This document shows positions 55,500 through 64,000 of a stretch of DNA of 64,000 nucleotides, one piece after another; position 1 is the first letter of the stretch, and the number at the start of each line of letters is the position of its first letter. The stretch is from Adiantum capillus-veneris (Eukaryota > Streptophyta > Polypodiopsida > Polypodiales > Pteridaceae). Location: positions 50,813,768 to 50,877,767 of the forward strand of contig CM043944.1 of the NCBI GenBank assembly GCA_014529385.2. Direction: 5' to 3'. A program made the translations under genes and the position numbers. The notes beneath the pieces were generated by a model, which was not told the origin of the DNA, searched no databases, and worked only from the letters and a program-made list of their open reading frames with translations.

Positions 55500-57232
55500 A
55501 TCCCCCCCCCCCCCCCTTTCTTCCCTTTTCATTTCTGTTCAAAGGTCTGTAGCATTCACTATGTAAATTTTTTCCTATATCATGTGCGTTCACCATAATG
55601 GATTAAAAATACCTCCTTATAGGCCTTATCTACATATGCTTCTGTAACTTTACAAGAATAAAAAATCCCTTCTCTTGAACACATGTGCTATGTTACATAT
55701 AATTTAGTGAACTCCCCAGGTGAAAGGCCTCCCAAATCCTATGTACTAAATAGTTACCACTAGAAATCAACCAAACAAGGAGCCAATGTTTACTTCCTTG
55801 TGTCCACCTAGTGTTCTTGGGAATGTTTTGATTAAGCCATTTCTTTGGTATTTGAAACCACATGTGACCTCTATTGTTATAGTATCCAACCAAAGGTTTC
55901 TTGATTAGCAGTTTACATAGGCTCGAGTGGTACATATCTTCTATGTTAACAATGCATGTATCTATAAATTATGTTTACACTTTCTCTATCCAAATGAGCT
56001 ACATAGTAAAAATCAAATCCGCAATTTAACAGTTAAGTTCACAAGGTGATAGCTATTGGTATCATCTTTAGAAATATCAAAGAAATAGCTACCAATAGCT
56101 TAGGGATATTTAAGAAGATTAATTGATACCAAAAACTTGTCAACACTACTCAGAAAGGTGGAAACTCAAATGCTTTAAAATATATGTATGATGAAACACG
56201 AATCAATAATAAGTCACCCCTATACATCTCCATCTCCATCTCAAGTTGTCATTTCTCTAAGTCAAGCTTGGCATAGGCATAGTATGGAAACAATAATATG
56301 TTGGAAAGCAAGATATATATTAAACATCCCCAAATGAGGACATCTTGACAAAGGCTATGATCCACTTTAATAAGAATAACCATTAATGATTAAACTTAAA
56401 TCAAAATATTGCTTGAATTTCTTCATGGTGGAGTGATTAAGATTTGAGGCTTGAAACATCTTACACGCAAATCAAAATATCCATAAAGGTCAACAATATT
56501 CCTCAAATCTGTATGAAACTCCAGTAATCTAAATTAAATACTCTCACTCAATGCAACACCATTTAACAAAAAAACATATTTATATTGCATTTATAGAGGA
56601 ATCCAGCCTCATGAAAATAATTACAACCGAAGACAATGCTGCTGCTGTAAGGCTTCTCTTACAAGTATTTATCTTCCTGATCTAGAGATTCATATACACT
56701 TGAGTACTTGTGTGTCTATGACACTAGGGAAGATAGTAGTACTATATGGATGGCTTTTCTAAGAGCTCTAGAGAGTACCTATTGGTTCAAGCTTCTACAA
56801 AAATCCTACTATTCTTATCAAAATCTTTTAACATGGTAGTGAAAGATTCCTCACGGAATAAAAATAGAGTGATTTCCATCTCTGCAAATGGTTACTTGCT
56901 CATGTCCTCTCAAAACAAGTTGACTCTGTAAGTAAACAACAGATTATGTGATCACAAAGTTATGAAGTACAAAATGATATCATTCTTAATCTAATGACAA
57001 CTATACAAAGAATAAAATATAAGAAAAATATTTGATGACTCTCCATAGATAACACAACTTAATTGCATTGTGAGACTCAATCACATGCTACACAACTATA
57101 GATGGCGCACCAAAGCCATTAACAAAATAGCACCACCCAGTGTTATGAGGTATGAAGCCTAAACATTGAAAGCCATAAAGAGGTTAATTCTCTCCAGCAT
57201 GATAATCCGAAAGACAAAGATGTGTTAGGAAA
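55500..57232. other. Unassigned AT-rich stretch
   Basis: Poly-C at 55502-55516. The cttgtgtccacc...gttcttg(g/a)gaat piece occurs at about 55255 and 55798. Otherwise I see no gene. Confidence 0.5.
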
Positions 57233-57942
57233 TAAGACATAGCTAAATAGATAATTGAGTAGATTACTTAATGGAGAGAGACAGATTTATATACACGAGA
57301 TTATAGAGTAGAGAGAGAGAGAGAGAGAGTACACACGATATACGTGGTTCACCCAATGTGGGCTACGTCCACGAGAAAGCAGCCACTCAATGGCTTTAGT
57401 ACTTCAAAACAAGAAGTAGTTTACAAAGGGATTATACCCTTAATGGAGCTCCCGCCTTGCTTCACTCTCACCACCTCACACTCACCTTGTTGCATCAACT
57501 TCACACTATGAAATGTGTGTAGAAATGGCCTCCTTTTATAAGCCAAAAGGGCTGCCCTCTCTTATGAGAGACAACCATGTGTAGCCGCCCTTGTGCGAAT
57601 AAGTCCAAATCGGACCCTCCAATCCGCCCATGTGTGGCCGCCCTTGAGAAGACAAGTCCGCTTTTGAATTCGGCCACCGGCCATTGACTTCCGACCACCG
57701 GCCATCGGCCATTGACTACCGGCCACCGGCCAACCGACCGGTTGTTTTCTGACCACTTTCCGGCCGCCGTCCGGCCATAATATTCCGGCGAAAATGAATA
57801 TTTCGGCAATAAAAAAGTCTCGGGGGCCTCCGCCCCCGAGGCCTTTAAAGTTTCCCCTGATTCTTGTCCGTGAAAATTTTGGTTTCCGGTGAGTGATTTT
57901 CCTTCACGCACGATGGCTTCTCCTCATAATGGGGGCCTTACA
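57233..57942 (-). mobile_element. Probable solo LTR, minus strand
   Basis: Read on the minus strand it runs TGTAAGGCCCCC...TTTCCTAACA (TG...CA). A TATA box (GGCTTATAAAAGG) lies at 57545-57533, followed by the phrase ACGTGGACGTAGCCCACATTGGGTGAACCACGTA. That phrase resembles one common in plant LTRs and their transcripts. A (GA)n lies at 57308-57328. The target duplication is weak (agatg / aaatg if the end is shifted one base). A GC hairpin at 57819-57840 is followed on the minus strand by a T-run. Confidence 0.5.
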
Positions 57943-58668
57943 AATGTGCGCTTTTACCACAAAAAATTACAAGGGTAAATCAGGCTCCATACTTAACAAG
58001 ATGATGTTAAGCTTTGAATGTAAGCTACAATGGTAGTTTTCTTACCATTCTATCTTTCTGTTGGAGATGAACCCTTGCAATGTCCATGCACTATTCACAC
58101 CTCCTGTTGTTGTTGAGCTCAGACTTTTGCTAGCTTCGGGAGTAGAGGTTTCCATGTAGGGTGAGTGAATGAAAGTAGAAAGAGTAGAATCTTCTTTCAT
58201 GCTGTAATGGAGGTGAGAGAAGGGAGAGGAACTAGCTTGGTGTAAAATATGTTGTGGGCAAGGGCAAGAGATGGGGGAGGAGCTTGCTTGGTGCTACAAT
58301 AAAGGTAGGAGAAAGCTAGCAGAGAGAAAATGTTGGACTATAGGGGGTGCACGTGGTTGTTGCAGCAATGGAGAGCTTGGAAAAGGGTTTATAGAGAGAG
58401 AAAATCACTTTTTAGCTATAGAATAGGTTTGGAAAGACTTTAGAGGATGGAAAATGATGTTTTGAATTTTTAGTAAAAAAATATTTTTTTGGATTTTTTA
58501 GTGTACGTTTTTACTTTTGGAGGTCAAAAATACTTTTTTGACCATGAAATAGGTTTGGGGACCATTTAAGGAGGGAAAACTTGAAATTTGATTTTTTTTG
58601 AAAATTTGATTTTTTAGTGTACTTTTAAATCCGGGCCAAAAAATGGGGGAAAAGAGGTCAAAGTGGTC

Positions 58669-58699
<31 letters not shown>

Positions 58700-58880
58700 T
58701 CCCCTAGCCACCTCCCTTAGCTTCTCACTAGGTAAGAGACCATTAAGAGGTGTAAGGCTACCTTGTCCCCCTACTGTTTTGAGGGTATAGAGTGTGTCCA
58801 CCACCCTCTTCCTATTGTTTGGTCTCTAATTAACCTTAATCCCAAAGGGCCTCTAGAGGGTTCATATTTTTCCTAATGCG
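57943..58880. other. Unassigned stretch with poly-C
   Basis: A repeated phrase, gattttttagtgtac(g)ttttta, occurs at 58492 and 58610. There is a C-run at 58669-58692. No gene. Confidence 0.5.
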
Positions 58881-58899
58881 TTTAGAGCAACTTGAAGAG

Positions 58900-59745
58900 T
58901 TGATGTAGCCTAAGCAAGAATTGCGATAAAAGAGTTGATTCAAAATATGTTGAGTACTGATTTGACGCAAGGAGAAAAAAGGGAGTACTTAACAATGTTG
59001 GACAGGTTTCCAGATCTTTTCATTACTTCATACAAGGAAATAAGGGGTTTTGTTGGAGATCCTGTGAAGATCGAGCTAGTTGAAGGGCAAAGCCAATACG
59101 ACAGAAATTGAGAAGGATGGATAAGGAGCGAATGAATGCTTAAAGGAATAAGTGGATAAACGTTTGGATGCAGGGTTCATTGTGCCTGTGGATAATGCTG
59201 AATGGGTGAGCCCTGTAGTGGTCACTCCAAAGAAAGATGGGTGTTGGAGAGTTTGTGTTTATTACAAGCCATTAAATGCAGTGACCAAGAAAGATCCTTA
59301 CCCTTTGCTTTTCATTGATCAACTTTTACATGTAGTGGCTGGCTTTGAAAGAACAGTGTTTGTGATGGTTGGTCAAGATATTTTCAGCTTACCCTTGCTC
59401 TTGAAGACCGAAAAAAGACTACTTTCATCACGCCATAGGGTTGTTTTTGCTTTTGCTGCCTTCCTTTTGGGTTGACAAATGGGCCTGGAGATTTTGAAAC
59501 AAAAGTAGATTGGGTCCTTACCCCGTTCCTTGGAAGTTTGTCAAAGGATTCATATATAATTTTTGCGTATACAGTTCAAGGAAAGAGCATATTCAAAATC
59601 TTGAACTTACTTTTGCAAGGTATGATGAATGCGGGGGTCAATTGAACCCTAAGAAATGTCATTTGGCAGAGCCAAGGGTAAAGCTTCTTGTACACGTGAT
59701 TTCAAAAAATGGAATCGAAGCAAATCCAGAGAAAGTTACGTCCTC
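58900..59745 (+). pseudogene. Tat-lineage RT fragment fused to copia leader
   Basis: Motifs follow the same order as the complete Tat-like element: RFPDLFITSYKEIRGF, AEWVSPVVVTPKKDG, CVYYKPLNAVTKKDPYPL, then ECGGQLNPKKCHLAEPRVKLL and NGIEANPEKV. Frame changes occur near 59110, 59475 and 59755. The catalytic box FMDDFCVYS is replaced by FIYNFCVYS, losing both Asp. The fragment stops abruptly at the motif after NPEKV, where copia leader sequence begins (59735-59745). No LTR, Gag or integrase of this element is present. Confidence 0.85.
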
Positions 59746-60080
59746 CTGGGCTTAGTCACCAGTTGCTCCAGCACACGTCTGCTCACTTTCTGCGATTACA
59801 CTGAGGTTTGGCGAGCGTTCGCAAGTCGACAAATCTTTTGGGGATGCTCATAGAGCTTAGTCTGCTCAGATTTCTGATTTGGGCTCATTTCGGCCTCCGT
59901 TTCCACTACAGGCAGGTCTGCACAGGCAATTTTGTCATTTTGTGCAAAATTTTTGTCAGTGCCGTTTTCTGCATAATAGGTGCCTTACAGTCTTCTACTG
60001 TTTGTGCTATATAGCACGTGTTGCTCTTGCTCTGTTTCTCTTATTTTCGGGTAGTTTTCATATCAGGTGCATCATTTACC

Positions 60081-60790
60081 ATGGCTGACAACAACATAGA
60101 TGTCTTCAAGATGTTTGTTGCTGAGGACAGGTTGGATGGGGACAATTACCCTATGTGGGCTTATATGATGCAACATGTTCTTGTGTCAAAGGGCATTTGG
60201 AATATTATGCACGGCATTGATGTACATCTTGGTTTTGAGGATGTAGGCGATGCTGAGGATGTTGCAGGTCTTGCTGCAAGGATTGCTGCTATTAGAGTTG
60301 TTTTGCCTATGGCAGAACAAGCTCGTTGGGATGTAAAGGATGTGCAGGCTCATGCATTGATTGCGTTGTCTGCTCACATTCGTTCAACAAAATCTGCAAA
60401 ACAGGCTTGGGATATATTGGCTGGTCTTTATGCAAGTCGCAATGAGGCTAAAATTGCTTTGCTGCGTAAAGAGCTGGAGTAGAAGATTATGCATGAGGAA
60501 GATGATATGGACACTTTCATTGCTAGTGTCAAGGATATCAATGAGCAACTTATTTCTGTAGGTGAAGTCATTTCAGACAGTTCCCATGTGCAGACTGTTC
60601 TTGATGTCTTACCAAATTCCTACCAGACTTTTGCTAGCACTTGGAGACTGATGACCCAAGGAAATCCTGAAGTTGTCAAGTTTGATGCATTATGCACATT
60701 GCTGTTGCAAGAGTCACTTTCCCAAAAAAACAGGACTAGGCAGCGGTGCAGTCAAACAGGCTTTTATTGCTTCTCAAAGAAAGGGTGGTA
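60081..60790 (+). pseudogene. Copia Gag, second copy
   Basis: ATG at 60081 (MADNNIDVFKMFVAEDRLDG) matches the Gag start at 45767. TAG at 60480 interrupts it in frame, after which MHEEDDMDTFIASVKDIN, DVLPNSYQTFASTWRLM and LLLQESLSQKN continue. A shift near 60745 ends the homology in this frame. About 9 extra residues occur near DVHLGFEDVGDAEDV relative to the first copy. Confidence 0.88.
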
Positions 60791-60902
60791 ACAGTAATGC
60801 AGCCACTTCTTATGGTTTTGCTACCAGTGAAAAACCTCTGTTCCTAATGCTTCTGTTGGCAGCAATTCATCTGGAAATTCTGGTGATAAGGGCAAAAAGA
60901 AG

Positions 60903-62330
60903 ATGCGTTGTCACTATTGTACTGGTTCCCCTACAAATGCAGCCATTGTTGATTCTTCTGTAAAACAAGACTGTAATGTTGATGTTGATGCAGAATGGGC
61001 TTTTAGTGCAGAGTGCACTTACAAACCTGCTGTCCATGATGCATGCTTGTCAGTTGCTGCAGATTCACATGTGTGGTATTTCGACAGTTGTGCTACAAAG
61101 CACATTACCTCACATAGTGAATTGTTCACCTCTCTCGAGTTTGTCCCTTATTGGAATTCAGTCACTTGTGCCAACAATGCCTCTTATCCGTTTCATGGAG
61201 TTGAAAAGATTGGGCTTACTGCTGCAAATGGCAGTTCTTTCACACTTGTTGATGCACTTTATGGACCTGGGATCAAGAAGAATCTTTTGTCTGTATCTGC
61301 ACTTGCTAGACTTGGACTTGTAGTCAAATTTGTGGATGACAGATGTACAATTCATGATCTCAGTTTTGGTGATGAAATTGTTGTATCTGGGCTTTTTTGT
61401 CGTGGGCTGTATAAGCTCACTTTGTATGAAAAGTGTGGACAAAATTTTGCAAATGCAGTTGTAGATTCAAGGGCTATTTCAGCTGCAAAACTTTGGCATG
61501 TACGTTTTGGTCATCTGAATTTTACGAGTTTGCTGCATTTGCAGAAATCTGATATGGTTGCTTCTTTGCCGCCTCTTGAAGCACCTGTCAAATATGTTTG
61601 TGAAGGCTGTATTTTGGGTAAGATGCAGCGTTCTAAGTTTCCAAAGGATGTTTCAGTTCGGGCCACATGCAGATTGCAGCTTGTGCATAGTGATGTTTGT
61701 GGGCCCATGCAAACTCCGTCCTTGGGAAATTACCTTTACTTCGTGACTTTCATTGATGATTACTCGAGGCATGCATGCATATTCCCGCTTAAAGCGAAGT
61801 CCGAAGTTTTTATGTGCTTCAAATTTTTTTTGGCTATGGCTAAAATGTCTCGAAATGTACTATGGGCACCCTCTGTTCCGATCGAGGGGGGGAGTATATG
61901 TCTCATGAATCAAATGCATTTCTGGCTAGTCATGGGATAAAACACCAATGTACAGTGCCTTATACACCTTAGCAAAATGGTGTTGCTGAGAGGAAAAACA
62001 GGTCACTTACGGAAATGGCACAATGTATGGTCAAAAGTCAAGCTTTGCCGCATTCTTTTTGGCTTGAGGCCATCATTTGTGCCACTTATGTACTAAACAA
62101 GTGTCCTACAAAAGCTTTGTAGTCTATTACTTCATATGAAGCATGGCATGATAGAAAGCCTTCTATTGAGCACATGCGTGTTTTTGGCTATTTGGCATAT
62201 GCTTTGGTGCCACAAACACAACGCAGAAAATTGGATGATAAGGATGTCAAATGTATTTTTGTTGGTTATAGTACTGAAGCAAAGGTTACAGGTTGTATCA
62301 TCCGCAAACAAAATGAATTTTGGTGTCACG
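60903..62330 (+). pseudogene. Copia protease and integrase, second copy
   Basis: The knuckle is cut: MRCHYC is followed at once by the post-knuckle region (AAIVDSSVKQDC), an internal deletion. The protease box is VWYFDSCATKHIT, DSC in place of DSG. The pre-integrase segment (KLWHVRFGHLNF, CEGCILGKMQRSKF) and VHSDVCGPM are intact. A shift near 61850 and a TAG before QNGVAERKNRSL at about 61971 break the core. The integrase tail (ITSYEAWHDRKPSIEHMRVFG, KCIFVGYST) continues in another frame. Confidence 0.88.
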
Positions 62331-63500
62331 GGATGTAGTGTTTGTGGAAGATTCTGTTCAACCCTTGCTGTCACGAGATGTAGTGTTTGTGGACAAAGTG
62401 TGCAAATGTAACAAGGCTTTGTATGGGTTGAAGCAATCTCCTTGTTCTTGGTATGAGAAAGCTAACACTCATTTGGTCAAACAAGGCTTTCGTAATAGTC
62501 CAACAGAAAGCACATTGTATGTAAAGCGTGAGGGTGATGTACTTCTCATTGTGGTTCTTTATGTAGATGATTTGTTGATCACTGGACCAAATGAGAAGAC
62601 ATATTGTTGAATTTAAGGCTGATTTGAATGCCACTTTCACGATGAAAGATTTGGGGTTGTTGCATCATTATTTGGGCATACAGTTTAAGCAGTGTGATGG
62701 TGGTATTTACATAGAGACATTGCTATGTAAGTTTGGACTTGAGGATTGCAAACCTATTGCCACTCCCCTGGAAACGGGTTTGAAGTTGAGTCTACATGAT
62801 GCCGGCGATCCTTCTGATGTCACTCTTTACCAAACTGTTGTTGGCTGCCTCATTTATGTATGCAACACGAGGCTAGATATTCAGTTTGGAGTCTCACAGG
62901 TCAACAGATTTATGCATAGCCCAGGGTCTAAGCATTGGCAGGTTGTTAAGAGGATTTTTTTCTACCTTAGTGGCACTTTACATCTTGGCTTGTTTTATCC
63001 CAAGGGGAGATTATTGCCGCCAGATTTATATGCTTTTTTGGACTCAGATTGGCCTGGTTGTTTTGATACGCGAGTGTCCACAAGTGGTTTTTGTTTCATG
63101 CTTGGCAGTTCATGTATATCATGGTTGATCAAGAAACAACCTACTGTGGCCATCTCGAGTTGTGAGGCTAAGTACAGGGCAGTCTTCATAGCTACGGTTG
63201 AATGTGTATGGCTCAACCGCCTTATGTGGCTGATTTGGGTGTTGGACATGACACTGCCAACATTATCTACACTGACAGTCAGATCGCATTGACAGTTGTG
63301 AGGAACCCAATTTTTCATGCTCGCACAGAGGACATTGAGGTGCATTACCACTATGTCAGGGAGAGGCTCTCAGTAGGAGAGATCAGCTTGGCTTATGTGC
63401 CAACACGGGACAACCTTGAAGATCTTTTCACAAAGGCATTGTCTCGTGAGAAGCTCGAAGCTTTCCGCAAAGCTTTGGACTTACTCCCCTTTGTGGACTG
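62325..63500 (+). pseudogene. Copia RT/RNase H, second copy, RT half deleted
   Basis: After SRDVVFVEDSVQPLL a 24-base stretch recurs 45 bases later, then the frame jumps to CNKALYGLKQSP. About 700 bp that encode the linker and RT N-terminal half in the other copy are missing. The palm has LYVDDLLITGPNE, followed by a shift near 62595. Then come KDLGLLHHYLGIQF, HDAGDPSDVTLYQTVV and RNase H (AFLDSDWPGCFDTRVSTSGF, SSCEAKYRA, IYTDSQIALTVVRNP, AYVPTRDNLEDLFTKALS), ending near 63500. Confidence 0.88.
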
Positions 63501-63564
63501 ATCATGTCCGCAGGGCATGGCACTTCCCTTTATTCATGTGCCAGCTCTTGTTCACTGCATCACT

Positions 63565-63576
63565 CCAGGGGGGATT
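63565..63576 (+). promoter_or_regulatory. Copia polypurine tract, second copy
   Basis: CCAGGGGGGATT directly before the LTR, identical to the tract at 41486. Confidence 0.75.
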
Positions 63577-63803
63577 TGTTACCATATACATGTGGTAGTG
63601 ATGTGTGTAAACACACTAGGACCGTCGGGGCATTTTTCCCCTCGTTAGGAGGTTTTTTTCCCCGTGCATTGTATATATGCCCATCACTCTAAGGCTATCT
63701 ATCTTTCCATTGCACACTAAGTAGCACGCTCTCTATTGTGTTCCTTGAGCTTCCTTCGTCTTCTCCAAGCTGTGTGCATTTCTCTGCAACCCTAATTCCA
63801 ACA
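63577..63803 (+). repeat. Copia 3' LTR, second copy
   Basis: 227 bp, TGTTACCATATACATG...CTAATTCCAACA, matching 41264-41485 in reverse complement including the segment lost from 46120-46312. Confidence 0.9.
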
Positions 63804-64000
63804 ATTACTTACCTTGTACCCTACAATGCTTTCTCCCAAAAAGCCTAAAAACCTACATATGAGAGATTTTGGAGGTAAATTTACTATGTTTGTAGGTTTT
63901 TTCTCTAAAAGTTGTATGTTTTTTCACCTTCAAATTTAGAATTTAAAGGTGAATCTCAAAATGTATACGTGGGATAGCACTAAACTTGGATTCCTTTTGA
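63804..64000. other. Right edge, unassigned
   Basis: AT-rich flank. No gene and no obvious target duplication partner, since the left end of the copia copy is lost. Confidence 0.5.

Larger units (their letters stand above)
59735..63803 (+). mobile_element. Copia copy lacking 5' LTR, plus strand
   Basis: Same family as 41264-46312. It begins about 15 bases inside the leader, just after the PBS position (GTTACGTCCTCC), so 5' LTR and PBS are missing. It ends with a complete 3' LTR at 63577-63803. Gag, protease, integrase and part of RT/RNase H are recognisable but broken, and the RT N-terminal half is deleted. Confidence 0.9.

Noticed and set aside
57819-57850. Bacterial-type intrinsic terminator
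   Set aside because: The shape fits, but context is a plant LTR with no bacterial gene nearby. It is kept only as a low-interest observation.

Overview
This window looks like plant nuclear DNA made almost entirely of transposable elements, their relics, microsatellites and local tandem repeats. I find no host protein-coding gene I can defend and no rRNA or tRNA gene. The plant assignment rests on the element set: a Ty3/gypsy Tat-lineage element with a second RNase H, a Ty3/gypsy chromovirus and Ty1/copia elements with primer sites for initiator tRNA-Met, a LINE with a zf-RVT domain, and a hAT element of the DUF659/hATC type. The Penelope-like reverse transcriptase (RT) relic and the abundant (CA)n and (CT)n point to a large-genome non-seed plant such as a fern. 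That narrower guess is inference, not something the sequence proves.

Layout. (1) 1-7800: a decayed element with a Penelope-like RT and conserved upstream regions, lying between two direct copies of a ~1.8 kb repeat. (2) 7.8-17.9 kb: non-coding DNA rich in poly-C, CT, CA, AT and GA tracts. It carries a 315 bp MITE with 41 bp inverted ends, a 5'-truncated LINE on the minus strand, and several duplicated blocks. (3) 17.96-38.49 kb: a nest. An old gypsy RT relic is interrupted by a Tat-like LTR element (18627-38487). Its leader is interrupted by a chromovirus on the minus strand (20375-31587, target duplication TATGA). The chromovirus integrase is interrupted by a small non-autonomous LTR element (22807-25667, target duplication CTTGT) whose interior is two satellite arrays with 43 bp and 171 bp periods. 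(4) 38.5-41.2 kb: inverted and tandem repeats, a TATA box, a possible Helitron end and microsatellites. (5) 41.26-46.31 kb: a full-length but broken copia element on the minus strand. (6) 46.3-51.7 kb: a ~500 bp tandem array, a ~154 bp tandem array and a hAT transposase pseudogene. (7) 51.67-53.29 kb: a solo LTR of the same chromovirus family (target duplication TTTAC). (8) 53.3-58.9 kb: foldback sequences, a palindrome pair and a probable solo LTR. (9) 58.9-63.8 kb: a Tat RT fragment fused directly to a second copia copy of the same family, on the plus strand, without its 5' LTR.

Every autonomous element carries stops, frameshifts or deletions, so none appears able to move by itself. The sequence records successive insertions, deletions, LTR-LTR recombination (the solo LTR) and illegitimate joining. 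The strongest candidates for something little described are the Penelope-like element with long direct repeats and a YMDN motif, the satellite-bearing non-autonomous LTR element with a snap-back end, and the chromovirus Gag with an SR-protein-like arginine/serine region.
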